The position numbers and the translations under genes were made by a program. From Fimbriimonadaceae bacterium (GTDB lineage: Bacteria > Armatimonadota > Fimbriimonadia > Fimbriimonadales > Fimbriimonadaceae), in assembly GCA_019454145.1 (NCBI GenBank), contig CP075366.1, forward strand, positions 1,219,564-1,283,563: DNA of 64,000 nt. Direction: 5' to 3'. Each line of letters opens with the position of its first letter. Within the stretch, counting starts at the first letter, position 1. This document shows positions 32,374 through 41,423 of this stretch, one piece after another. The notes below the pieces were generated by a model. That model was not told where the DNA came from, made no database searches, and saw only the letters and a program-made list of their open reading frames with translations.

Positions 32374-34200
32374 CTACTCGACTGTTACGGATTTGGCCAA
32401 ATTACGGGGCTGATCGATCTCGCACCCGCGCTCAAGAGCCATGTAGTAACTGAACAGTTGCAACGGCACAATGGATAGCAGCGCGTTCAAGTACCAGTCA
32501 TTTGTTTGAGCGATCATGGCACAGCTATCCACAACCGTCGGAGTGAGTTCATCATCTTTAGTAGTGATTGCTAAAACATGAGATCCACGTGCTTGCAGCT
32601 CACGAATATTGCTCACCAGCTTGTCTCGGACATCTTCCTGAGTCGCACCTACTACGGATAAAGTACCTTGTTCAATCAGCGCAAGCGGGCCGTGCTTCAT
32701 TTCCCCAGCTGGACATTCCTGAGTTGGAATGTAGGCGATTTCTTTTAATTTGAGTGCCGCTTCCAACGCTACGTTTGCATCTGCACCCCGGCCCAAGAAG
32801 AAAGCAAGTTTGGAGTTGGCAAACTGCTTCGCAACATCTTGAATCGAGCTTTCAAGATCAAGGGCTTCTTTGACATACTCAGGAAACTCTCGCACCGCCT
32901 TTAAACCAGCTTTGACGTTAACGCCGGGCATCTCTTTGATTTCGGCGATATGCAAGCCTAATAGATAAAGCACCAAGCACTGAGCCAAATAAGCTTTTGT
33001 CGAGGCAACACTGATTTCTGGCCCAGCTTGTGTGTAAAGAACGCGGTCTACTTCCCTCGCGATGCTGGAGCCAACAACGTTGACGATGCCTAAAGTGCGG
33101 ATACGCCGTTCTTTGCAGAGTCTAAGCGCGGCAAGGCTGTCTGCGGTTTCCCCGCTTTGGCTGACAAATACTGCAAGGCTCTTTGGAGAAAGCAAAGGGT
33201 CGTTGTAGCGAAACTCGCTGGAAAAATAAACATCAGTTGGTAACCTGAGCATTTTTTCGAATAGAGTCTTGCCCATCAAACCCGCATGGTAGGCGGTGCC
33301 GCACGCAATGATGTTAACCCGGTCAATATCCTGCCAAACGTGTTCGCCAAACAAGCCGTCTAAGGTTAGGTTCTCTTGCCCGAGCCGACCAGCCAAGCAT
33401 TGACGAACTACATCGTCTTGCTCATGAATCTCTTTGAGCATAAAGTGCTCGTAGCCACCCTTCTCGGCAGATTCAATATCCCAATCAACATCAAATGGGC
33501 TGAGTTTGACAGTTCGACCATCTGGCGATACTGCAGTGATTCCTTCTGTCGTCACGAGAGCGACCATTTCGTTATCCAAAACGGCTACGGTTCGCGTGTA
33601 AGGAAGCAATGCCGGTATATCGCTTGCGATAAAATTTTCACCTTTTCCGAACCCAACAACCAGTGGACTAGCATTGCGCGCACACACGATTTTTCCAGGT
33701 TCTCGCATAGAAATAACTACAAATCCGTACGCTCCGGTGAATTTCCCGACTGCTCTGCGTACTGCTTCTTCTAGGGGAACACCTTCCGCGTACTCTAACC
33801 CTATAATATGAGCGGCGACTTCACTATCAGTTTCACTTTGAAAAACGTGACCAGCTCGGGTCAATTCTTCCTTGAGTTCAAGGTAATTCTCAATAATCCC
33901 GTTGTGGATCAGCGCAACTTCGCCAGTTGCATCATAGTGTGGGTGAGCGTTGAGGTCATTTGGAGCCCCGTGAGTCGCCCAGCGAGAGTGGGCAATCGCA
34001 ACTTCGGAAAACGGATTTTCCTCCTCGACAGCCGCACGAAGATGAGCCAACTTGCCTGCCCTCTTCATGATCTGCAACGAATCGCCGCTTTTGAAGGCAA
34101 CCCCAGTTGAATCGTAACCACGGTATTCCAATCGTTCTATCTGATCAAGAACAATTTCAATAGCATTCCGCTGACCTACATATCCTGCGATTCCACACAT
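32374..34200 (-). CDS. glmS: Glutamine-fructose-6-phosphate aminotransferase GlmS
   Basis: 608 residues, full length. Starts MCGIAGYVGQRNA with the catalytic Cys2 of the class II glutaminase domain (to ~230), then two SIS sugar-isomerase domains (VNIIACGTAYHAGL, VSQSGETADS, SVASTKAYLAQ, ECPAGEMKHGPLALIE) and the conserved C-terminus PRNLAKSVTVE. It makes glucosamine-6-phosphate, the entry to UDP-GlcNAc, feeding peptidoglycan and the surrounding glycan genes. I see no glmS ribozyme upstream. Confidence 0.97.
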   Translation of the reverse strand: MCGIAGYVGQRNAIEIVLDQIERLEYRGYDSTGVAFKSGDSLQIMKRAGKLAHLRAAVEEENPFSEVAIAHSRWATHGAPNDLNAHPHYDATGEVALIHNGIIENYLELKEELTRAGHVFQSETDSEVAAHIIGLEYAEGVPLEEAVRRAVGKFTGAYGFVVISMREPGKIVCARNASPLVVGFGKGENFIASDIPALLPYTRTVAVLDNEMVALVTTEGITAVSPDGRTVKLSPFDVDWDIESAEKGGYEHFMLKEIHEQDDVVRQCLAGRLGQENLTLDGLFGEHVWQDIDRVNIIACGTAYHAGLMGKTLFEKMLRLPTDVYFSSEFRYNDPLLSPKSLAVFVSQSGETADSLAALRLCKERRIRTLGIVNVVGSSIAREVDRVLYTQAGPEISVASTKAYLAQCLVLYLLGLHIAEIKEMPGVNVKAGLKAVREFPEYVKEALDLESSIQDVAKQFANSKLAFFLGRGADANVALEAALKLKEIAYIPTQECPAGEMKHGPLALIEQGTLSVVGATQEDVRDKLVSNIRELQARGSHVLAITTKDDELTPTVVDSCAMIAQTNDWYLNALLSIVPLQLFSYYMALERGCEIDQPRNLAKSVTVE

Positions 34201-34255
34201 GGTCTAAGTCCGAAATGTTACCGCTCAACCCATGATCAAGCGGGGACTGAGTATT

Positions 34256-35404
34256 TCATTCCCAAGGAGCGGTAGGCCGATTTGTCCCGTCGCCTAAATA
34301 TCGAATAATTTGCGTTAGGTAGTAAGCAGCGGCCGTTGGCTGAATTGATTTAGACCAAAGCATCGTCTTCTTGCGCTCGGCCGCTTTCGCTGGCCCTTTT
34401 GATATTTGAGCGGCAATCTGATCAGCTAGAGCTTGTATATTTTCAGATGGAAAAACTGAGCCTAAGTGGTCTTTGGTAATAAGCGAAGAGGCTCCTGCCG
34501 CGTCACTCACCACAACTCGAGTCCCCCGCATTATCGCTTCACTAACAACCGCATTCCATCCGTCATGGCGACTTGGCGCAACCACAAGGTCGGTCGTTGC
34601 AATCGAACTCATTGCTTCGTTGTATGGCTTAAACGGCTCATAGGTGATGCGGTCTTCAATTCCGCCAGTTCTAGCAATTTCCTTGCATTTCTCTAAATCT
34701 GGCCCTTGTCCAATACAGTTGAATTCCCAGTCCAAATCTTTCAAAGTGCAGAGCGCTTGAAAAAGAATGTCCGTACCTTTAGTATGTGAAACAACTCCAA
34801 GGTAAGTGATTTTGAATTTGCTCGACGAGCGTTTGAAGCTCACTTGTGAAGCAGGCGGAGGTGGAAAATACGCCCACGGAAACAAGGCATTTGTTGGATA
34901 ACCAATTTTGCTAATCCATTTGCGACTCTGATCACCAATGCACAAACCGAGAATGAATCGCCTTCGCAGTTTTAACATCACAAATTTATGCGCCAATGTG
35001 TGTAGGAAAGGAATTCGTTTGAGTTTGCTTACGCCATCCACTTCATGGAATCCGGGAGGAACAGGAGCTTCGCGCATGAGTCCAAGTGGTACACCAAGCT
35101 TTAATGCATATTTGATCCCTAATTTGGAGCTGGGAAGATTAAACAGCCCCCCAAAAATGTGTAGAGTTTTTTCTGGCTGATCCGAGACTAATTCTTTCAC
35201 GCGTGCCTCGTCCGGACGCACAACAAGCTCTATTGATCCATCTTCAAGTTCCGGCCATCCCATAGCAGATCGGTCTTTTGAAAGTGGTTCTTCGACTACC
35301 CAAACTATTTGAAAATTATGGACTTTTGCAAGCTCAGACAACACCAACGCTTGATGGTGCGAAGCCATATTTTGCCAGAATACTATGCGACTAAACTGTG
35401 TCAT
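34256..35404 (-). CDS. Glycosyltransferase family 4
   Basis: 382 residues, GT-B fold. C-terminal donor-site motifs: KITYLGVVSHTKGTDILFQAL, DWEFNCIGQGPD, and VVAPSRHDGWNAVVSEAIMRGTRVVVSDAAG, the acidic E-x7-E region. The N-terminal half (QIVWVVEEPLSK, HIFGGLFN) is the acceptor side and variable. ATG 35404 has GGAGAG 3 bases upstream. Diverges from the next transferase gene across a 177-base region containing a perfect 14-bp palindrome. Sugars unknown. Confidence 0.88.
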   Translation of the reverse strand: MTQFSRIVFWQNMASHHQALVLSELAKVHNFQIVWVVEEPLSKDRSAMGWPELEDGSIELVVRPDEARVKELVSDQPEKTLHIFGGLFNLPSSKLGIKYALKLGVPLGLMREAPVPPGFHEVDGVSKLKRIPFLHTLAHKFVMLKLRRRFILGLCIGDQSRKWISKIGYPTNALFPWAYFPPPPASQVSFKRSSSKFKITYLGVVSHTKGTDILFQALCTLKDLDWEFNCIGQGPDLEKCKEIARTGGIEDRITYEPFKPYNEAMSSIATTDLVVAPSRHDGWNAVVSEAIMRGTRVVVSDAAGASSLITKDHLGSVFPSENIQALADQIAAQISKGPAKAAERKKTMLWSKSIQPTAAAYYLTQIIRYLGDGTNRPTAPWE

Positions 35405-35469
35405 TTACTCTCCAGCCTCCAAAACTCCCTGCAATTTCCATTCCAGACGCTGTAATTATTGACTTATGT

Positions 35470-35483
35470 TATCAAATTTGATA
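35470..35483. promoter_or_regulatory. 14-bp perfect palindrome between divergent glycosyltransferase genes
   Basis: TATCAAATTTGATA lies in the 177-base gap between two divergent genes. Its position and symmetry suggest a shared operator; an A+T-rich chance palindrome is possible. Confidence 0.35.
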
Positions 35484-35581
35484 GCGTTTTGCTCATTTGG
35501 TTCCCAGTCACTTAATAAAGCCTAGGATTAGCTTCAAATAAAACAACCATCTGGTATTGTTTTAGTTCCCAAAAGACCGTC

Positions 35582-36820
35582 ATGAAGCTTCTGCTTGTTG
35601 TTGATGCGCAATCACCCCATGCTATCCACTGGATTGAATATCTGGCGAATGCAGGGCATGAAGTTCATCTGGCCTCAACATATCCTGTTGATCCGACCAC
35701 GCTTCCGGTCAAAACATACGAGTGTTTTCCCGTAGACTTTTCTGCAAAGGTGCGAAGCGGAGAAAAAGCGGCCAATATGGGCACCGCCAAATCCAAAAAG
35801 AGCTACTTCTTCTCAAAGCTTCGTGGTTCATTCCTTTGGAAAGCGTTGGCAACTCTGCGGAACAGGCTTGCTCCAGCAATGATCAAGCGAAGAGCACATG
35901 GTTTGGCTGCTCACATTCAAAAGGTCAATCCCGACATAGTTCACGCGATGCGAATTCCCTTTGAGGGGTTAGTCGCGCATGCCGCAGTGAAGATCGCGAA
36001 GAAGCCGTTTGTCATCTCAACTTGGGGAAACGACTTCACCCTCTTCGCCTCCCGAGACCCAAGCATAAAATCGTTGACTCTTGATTTGCTCCGGGACGTC
36101 AACGGTCTTCATTCGGACTGCAACAAAGATGTGCGCATCGCGCATTCCTGGGGTTTAGCTGACCATATTCCGACGACCGTTGCACCGGGCAACGGCGGAA
36201 TCAATGCGGCAGTCTTTCACATATCGCCTGACCCGGAATCCTTGAGAAAGAAACACAACCTCCCTATCGGTGTCCCGCTCATAATCAATCCACGCGGGCT
36301 CAAAGAGTACGTAAGGAACGATACATTTTTTGCCAGTATCCCTATGGTTCTCAAGAAGTTTCCAGACGCATTCTTTATTGCCCTTTCGATGGAAGGTAAA
36401 GCTAAAGCTGAAGAGTGGGTCGAAAAATACGACATCAGCAAATCGGTTCGGTTGCTTCCATCTGTTTCTCATTCCGCTATGGCCGAGTACTTCCAAGCAT
36501 CCGACTTGATTATTTCAAGCTCCGATCATGACGGAACCCCCAACAGCCTGTTGGAAGGAATGGCCTGTGGTTGCTTCCCTTGCGCGGGCGATATTGAATC
36601 CAGCCACGAATGGGTTACTCATAGCGAAAATGGGTTCATTCACGATCAGAACTCCCCAGAAGCTCTCGCGAACGATATGATTCGCGCTATTGAAGACGAG
36701 GCCCTTCGCCAATCCGCTCGCGAGAAAAATAAAACTATTATTGAAGAAAGGTGCACTATTCCCGCATCTGTTGCAAAAATCGAGCATCTTTATCAGCAAG
36801 TGTTGGAGACATATAAGTGA
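35582..36820 (+). CDS. Glycosyltransferase family 4
   Basis: 412 residues, GT-B fold. MKLLLVVDAQSPHAIHWIEYLANAGHEVHLAS at the N-terminus, VNPDIVHAMRIPFEGLVAH in the middle, and the donor-site region SSSDHDGTPNSLLEGMACGCFPCAGDIESSHEWV with the E-x7-E-like pattern. Related transferases are common in capsule and O-antigen loci. Its stop overlaps the start of the next epimerase gene (GTGA), so the two are co-translated. Confidence 0.88.
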   Translation: MKLLLVVDAQSPHAIHWIEYLANAGHEVHLASTYPVDPTTLPVKTYECFPVDFSAKVRSGEKAANMGTAKSKKSYFFSKLRGSFLWKALATLRNRLAPAMIKRRAHGLAAHIQKVNPDIVHAMRIPFEGLVAHAAVKIAKKPFVISTWGNDFTLFASRDPSIKSLTLDLLRDVNGLHSDCNKDVRIAHSWGLADHIPTTVAPGNGGINAAVFHISPDPESLRKKHNLPIGVPLIINPRGLKEYVRNDTFFASIPMVLKKFPDAFFIALSMEGKAKAEEWVEKYDISKSVRLLPSVSHSAMAEYFQASDLIISSSDHDGTPNSLLEGMACGCFPCAGDIESSHEWVTHSENGFIHDQNSPEALANDMIRAIEDEALRQSAREKNKTIIEERCTIPASVAKIEHLYQQVLETYK

Positions 36821-37722
36821 ATGCGCTTGTAACCGGTGGGGCAGGATTTATCGGCTCACATTTGGTACTCACCCTCGCTAATCAAGGTCATCAGGTTGCG
36901 GTGCTGGATGACCTTAGCAATGGGCTGGAATCCAACATCGCGCTGTTTCCCCCAAGTGTAAGGGTTGTTCAAGGATCAATCTTAGATGAATCTGCCCTCG
37001 CTTCTGCAAGTGATCAAGTAGATGTTATCTTTCACCTAGCCGCTGTGAGCAACGTGATGGAGACGATCGAGTTTCCGCTAACTACCCATGCAGTTAACTT
37101 GACTGGAACTCTTGCAATCTGCGAAACAGCACTTAAAACTAATGCAAGCATTGTTTTTAGCTCATCAGCGGCGGTTTACGGAGATTTAGGAGCTCTTCCG
37201 CTCACAGAGGATTCTTCAACCAACCCTATATCACTCTACGGAACCCAAAAACTAGCTGGCGAAAATTACATCCGCAATTACTGCCGACTCCATAACATCA
37301 AGGCAACCTGCCTCCGATATTTCAATGTTTACGGCCCTCGACAACGAGCAGATTCTCCCTACAGCGGAGTGATCAGCAAATTTTTAGAGCTTGCAAAGCA
37401 GAATCTTCCAATTCCCATCTACGGCTCAGGTGAACAGACCAGAGATTTCGTTTGCGTACACGATGTTGTGCAAGCTAACATTAAAGCGGCAGAGCACCCT
37501 GGTTCAGGCGAAGCTCTCAACATCTGCTCGGGAAACAGAATCTCAATTATCGAGCTAGCGCAACTCATCTGCAAAATCACAGAATCCCAGTCCGAAATTG
37601 TGCTCAATCCTGCAAGAGAGGGAGACATCCTGCATTCTCAAGGAAATAACAAGTTAGCTTCAGAACGGATTGATTTTCGCCCTCAGGTTGAGCTTGAAGC
37701 TGGTTTATCAGAACTCGTCTAA
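36817..37722 (+). CDS. UDP-glucose 4-epimerase-like NAD-dependent epimerase
   Basis: 301 residues. MNALVTGGAGFIGSHLVLTLANQGHQVAVLDDLSNG, catalytic serine strand IVFSSSAAVYGD, YxxxK as SLYGTQKLAGE, YFNVYGPRQ and RDFVCVHDVVQANIKA. These are GalE/WbpP-type motifs; the natural substrate may be UDP-Glc, UDP-GlcNAc or UDP-GlcNAcA. GTG start overlaps the upstream transferase stop. The 3' end overlaps the convergent acetyltransferase by 4 bases. Confidence 0.9.
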   Translation: MNALVTGGAGFIGSHLVLTLANQGHQVAVLDDLSNGLESNIALFPPSVRVVQGSILDESALASASDQVDVIFHLAAVSNVMETIEFPLTTHAVNLTGTLAICETALKTNASIVFSSSAAVYGDLGALPLTEDSSTNPISLYGTQKLAGENYIRNYCRLHNIKATCLRYFNVYGPRQRADSPYSGVISKFLELAKQNLPIPIYGSGEQTRDFVCVHDVVQANIKAAEHPGSGEALNICSGNRISIIELAQLICKITESQSEIVLNPAREGDILHSQGNNKLASERIDFRPQVELEAGLSELV

Positions 37723-38294
37723 TTTGAACGAATTGATGGCCGAGGCTTAATCGGCTTACAAGGATTCCCGGCGCATATTTGCCATTCCGGCATATCCTTT
37801 GTCACCACGCTCGCACTCGCGATGATTGTCCCATCTCCGATTGTTACTCCCGGAGCGACGAAGCACTTTGCCGCAACCCAAGCTTGGTCACCAATCGTGA
37901 TTGGTTGATAGGTGAGCGGAAAAGTTGGGTCTTCAAAATCATGAGTACCTGTGCAAAGGTAGCTGTACTGGGAGACAACGCTCATTCGCCCAATTTTCAC
38001 ACGAGCATAGTTGTAAACGTCGACATCCCACCCGATCCAACTGCCCTCACCGATTTCCAATTCCCAGGGATAGAGCACTTTGACCGAATTGTGGATCTTA
38101 ACCTTCGCCCCGACCTTAGCCCCAAACAAACGCAAAAGCATATTTCGCCAACCATAAAAAAACAACTTTGGTGATGGTCTAAAGAACAATGTCCAGCAGA
38201 TTCCCCACAGAATCCTTCGGATAATTATGGACTTCGACCACTTTGTTCGGCTTGTAGTTAGATCGAGTTCTCCGCCTGTTTGACTCATCAGCAT
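37719..38294 (-). CDS. WcaF-like hexapeptide-repeat acetyltransferase
   Basis: 191 residues. A conserved N-terminal region (RILWGICWTLFFRPSPKLFFYGWRNMLLRLFGAKVG) is followed by left-handed beta-helix repeats (IGEGSWIGWDVDVYNY, IGDQAWVAAKCFVAPGVTIGDGTIIASASVVTKDMPEW) and GNPCKPIKPR, matching putative colanic-acid acetyltransferase WcaF. It would acetylate the polysaccharide, catalytic His in TGTHDFEDPTFPL. Start ATG 38294 or 38288. Confidence 0.9.
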   Translation of the reverse strand: MLMSQTGGELDLTTSRTKWSKSIIIRRILWGICWTLFFRPSPKLFFYGWRNMLLRLFGAKVGAKVKIHNSVKVLYPWELEIGEGSWIGWDVDVYNYARVKIGRMSVVSQYSYLCTGTHDFEDPTFPLTYQPITIGDQAWVAAKCFVAPGVTIGDGTIIASASVVTKDMPEWQICAGNPCKPIKPRPSIRSN

Positions 38295-38519
38295 CTCTAT
38301 TGTGGCTCAGTTGATCTTTTTGGCCGTCGAAAGGGCAATGCAACTGCAAAAACTGGGCCAAGTACTAAAATGCAAGCATCTTTACCGCTGATATTTGAAC
38401 CAGTTTATGGCGTCTAACTAGGAGTTGTACTGGCATTTAACAAGGGATTATTGTTCTCTCGCAGTACAATACAGATCGTTCGAGACCACTTTGAGTCTCG
38501 GTGGAGTTTGATTTTGGAA

Positions 38520-39944
38520 ATGAAAGTTACGTTGGATGGTGTTCCTGTAATGAATGGGGCTGGCACAGTAAACGCGGAAGCGCTTAATGCAAGTAAGGCT
38601 GTTGTTTCATTGAACGGGGAAAAAAGTGCTCCGCGACAGAGAGTTACCCGCACATTAAATGTGTCGGTTATTGGAACCGGCTACGTAGGTTTGGTTACTG
38701 GGGCAATTCTTGCCGACCAAGGAAGTAACGTTATTTGCGTAGATAACAACCCCGCCAAGTTAGAAGTGATTGAGCGTGGCGAATCACCGATATATGAACC
38801 AGGTCTTGACAAGATTATTCAAAGTGCTCTGCGAGCTGGTCGGCTAAAAACTTCCGGCGACCTTGCAGCGGCCGTAGAGAATTCAGACGTCGTTTACATT
38901 GCGGTAGGAACTCCACCTTCTGCCGATGGAACACCAGACCTCACCGCTGTTATACAAGTTGTTAACCAAATCGCTCCAGCGATCAAAAAGCACATCACTC
39001 TGGTTACAAAGTCAACCGTACCCGTTGGAACTGGTGATTTGATCGAAAACACCTTGCAAGATCTCGGCGTTGATCCAAATCTGGTTGATGTTGTCAGCAA
39101 CCCTGAATTCTTGCGCGAAGGCTCTGCTGTTTACGACACTTTTAACCCAGACCGAATTGTTGTCGGGGTCAACCGACCAGGTGCAGAAATCAAATTGCTT
39201 GAGCTCTATGGTCGCTACGGTTGCCCAATTTTAGTCACTAACCGCACTAGTGCCGAACTTATTAAGTACGCAAGCAACTCATTCCTTGCCGTTAAGATCA
39301 GCTTTATCAACGCGATCAGCCGAATCTGCGAACAAAGTGGCGCCGACGTTGCCGAAGTCGCAAAAGGAATGGGGCTTGATTCCCGAATCGGCAAGCAATT
39401 CCTCAACGCCGGTCTTGGCTGGGGCGGGTCGTGCTTCCCCAAGGATGTTCAAGGCCTTCTCAAGTGCGCAGAAACAACTGGCTACGACTTCACTATGCTC
39501 AAGAGTGCTGAGGACATTAACAACGATCAAACCAGTCACTTTATGAGCCGACTTCGAGATCAACTTGGCACCTTTGAAGGCAAAACCATTGCCCTCCTAG
39601 GACTTGCATTCAAGCCAAACACCGACGACATTCGTGACGCTAAGGCTTTAGAGATTATTGATCTCCTCAAGGCAGGCGGCGCAAAAATCCGCGCTTACGA
39701 TCCGGTGGCTATGCCAAACATGATGGAAGTTCACCCAGATATTGAATACAAATCTGGTGGTCAAGAAACTGTTGAAGGGGCAGACGCAGTAATCTTAGTC
39801 ACCGAATGGGAAGAATTCAAATGGCTGGACTTTGATCTGACCGCTTCAACAATGAAGGGAGATTTGCTTTTCGACGGTAGAAGGGCATTTCGACGTGAAG
39901 ACGTCGAAAAATCTGGACTTCGATACTTCACGATTGGCGTTTAA
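38520..39944 (+). CDS. UDP-glucose 6-dehydrogenase
   Basis: About 474 residues. The core starts LNVSVIGTGYVGLVTGAILADQGSNVICVDNN and has VAVGTPPS (as IAVGTPPSADG), STVPVGTGD, NPEFLREGSAV, the catalytic cysteine in GWGGSCFPKDVQGL and LGLAFKPNTDDIRDA. It oxidises UDP-glucose to UDP-glucuronate. An unusual ~45-residue N-terminal extension precedes the Rossmann fold; start chosen at ATG 38520 (TTG 38451 also possible). A strong terminator follows. Confidence 0.94.
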   Translation: MKVTLDGVPVMNGAGTVNAEALNASKAVVSLNGEKSAPRQRVTRTLNVSVIGTGYVGLVTGAILADQGSNVICVDNNPAKLEVIERGESPIYEPGLDKIIQSALRAGRLKTSGDLAAAVENSDVVYIAVGTPPSADGTPDLTAVIQVVNQIAPAIKKHITLVTKSTVPVGTGDLIENTLQDLGVDPNLVDVVSNPEFLREGSAVYDTFNPDRIVVGVNRPGAEIKLLELYGRYGCPILVTNRTSAELIKYASNSFLAVKISFINAISRICEQSGADVAEVAKGMGLDSRIGKQFLNAGLGWGGSCFPKDVQGLLKCAETTGYDFTMLKSAEDINNDQTSHFMSRLRDQLGTFEGKTIALLGLAFKPNTDDIRDAKALEIIDLLKAGGAKIRAYDPVAMPNMMEVHPDIEYKSGGQETVEGADAVILVTEWEEFKWLDFDLTASTMKGDLLFDGRRAFRREDVEKSGLRYFTIGV

Positions 39945-39961
39945 ACCAATCTTCAAATTTT

Positions 39962-40002
39962 AGGTGTTTCAGTGGCTCTTTGAGCTACTGAGGCACCTTT
40001 TT
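39962..40002 (+). terminator. Rho-independent terminator
   Basis: A 17-bp stem with three G-T pairs (AGGTGTTTCAGTGGCTC with GAGCTACTGAGGCACCT), a TTT loop and a run of T. It separates the UDP-glucose dehydrogenase from the following dehydrogenase. Confidence 0.95.
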
Positions 40003-40029
40003 CATTGCAAACACACATTCACACAAACG

Positions 40030-41340
40030 ATGATTATCAACGAACTTCTGACAAAAATTGAAAACAAGACGGCTAAGATCGGAGTTCTTGGTCTGGGTTA
40101 CGTGGGACTTCCGATGGCACTGGAGGCGGCAGAAGTCGGTTTCCCGGTCACAGGAATTGATCTCAACGCTCAAAAGGTAGATGGGCTGAATCGAGGCATC
40201 TCGCACGTTAAAGACATCCAAGATTCGGAAGTGCTCCGCCCTGTCGAATCAGGTAAATTCAAATCAACCACTGACCTTGATGTTCTTCGCGAACTTGATG
40301 TGATCATTATCGCGGTGCCTACTCCGCTAGATGTCCACCTAGTTCCTGATATGGCATTTGTTGAATCGGCTTCAAAAATGGTCGGTGATCGAATTCAACG
40401 AGGACAACTCGTTTGTCTAAAATCTACGACTTATCCGGGAACTACTCAAGATGTGCTTGTTCCTGCTTTGGAAAAGTCAGGTTTGAAAGTCGAAGAAGAT
40501 ATATTTGTTTGCTACGCTCCGGAGCGGGTTGACCCAGGCAACGCCAAATACACAACCAAAAACACACCTAAAATCGTGGGAGGTGAGGGGCCGAATTCGC
40601 TCACTGCCGCATCCAGTCTTTTTGGAGCAATCATTGACGAAATCGTCCCAGTATCATCGTGTGCGGCGGCCGAGTTAGCCAAGGTCTTTGAAAATACGTT
40701 CCGCGCTGTTAACGTTGGCCTTGTTAACGAACTCCTCATTTTCTGCGATAAAACCGGACTAGATGTTTGGGAAGTGCTCGATGCTGCCAATACAAAACCG
40801 TTCGGAATTATGAAGTTCATGCCAGGTCCTGGCGTTGGTGGACACTGTATTCCACTCGACCCACATTACTTAGAATGGAAAGCCCGCGAATACAAATTCC
40901 GTACGCGGTTTATTGAGGTAGCTGGTGAAGTCAACCGACTCATGCCAGGATTCTGTGTGCAGAAAGCAGGTCGCATCCTCAATGATTTTTGCAAGCCACT
41001 AAAGAACGCGAAGGTTGTAGTGCTAGGAGTTGCTTATAAAGGGGATATTGACGACTGGCGCGAGTCCCCTGCACTTGATATCATATTAGAACTTGAATCT
41101 TACAATGCGGATGTTGTTTACCACGACCCTTACTTGCCCGAGTTTCATGAACACGGCAAGCACTTTAAAGGAGTAGAAATGACGGATGATCTAATCAGGA
41201 GTTCTGATCTTGTCATCATTGCTACCGCCCACAAGATCACGGATTACCAAAAGGTAATAGACCTAGCACCAGCCATTTTGGATACCAGAGGAATCACGCG
41301 CAATTACCAGGATCCAGACAAAAAAGTGACTCTACTTTAG
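40030..41340 (+). CDS. UDP-N-acetylglucosamine/mannosamine 6-dehydrogenase (WbpA-like)
   Basis: About 436 residues. MIINELLTKIENKTAKIGVLGLGYVGLPMALEAAEVGF matches the N-terminus of WbpA/TviB-type dehydrogenases, followed by IIAVPTPLD, CLKSTTYPGTTQDV, YAPERVDPGN, the catalytic cysteine in GPGVGGHCIPLDPHYLEWKA and LGVAYKGDIDDWRESPALDI. It likely makes UDP-GlcNAcA. Distinct from the upstream UDP-glucose dehydrogenase (about a quarter identical by eye). Start ATG 40030; the frame upstream of it overlaps the terminator. No clear ribosome site. Confidence 0.92.
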   Translation: MIINELLTKIENKTAKIGVLGLGYVGLPMALEAAEVGFPVTGIDLNAQKVDGLNRGISHVKDIQDSEVLRPVESGKFKSTTDLDVLRELDVIIIAVPTPLDVHLVPDMAFVESASKMVGDRIQRGQLVCLKSTTYPGTTQDVLVPALEKSGLKVEEDIFVCYAPERVDPGNAKYTTKNTPKIVGGEGPNSLTAASSLFGAIIDEIVPVSSCAAAELAKVFENTFRAVNVGLVNELLIFCDKTGLDVWEVLDAANTKPFGIMKFMPGPGVGGHCIPLDPHYLEWKAREYKFRTRFIEVAGEVNRLMPGFCVQKAGRILNDFCKPLKNAKVVVLGVAYKGDIDDWRESPALDIILELESYNADVVYHDPYLPEFHEHGKHFKGVEMTDDLIRSSDLVIIATAHKITDYQKVIDLAPAILDTRGITRNYQDPDKKVTLL

Positions 41341-41423
41341 TTTTGGCACATGCCAATGATTGAATATTCAACAGAATCTGGTAATTGTCGCGAACTTTCA
41401 AGCACTACGGATCAGTAGTATTA

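Noticed and set aside
34201-34260. glmS ribozyme upstream of glmS
   Set aside because: Only about 55 bases separate glmS from the next gene upstream, too short for the ribozyme core, and no such structure is visible.
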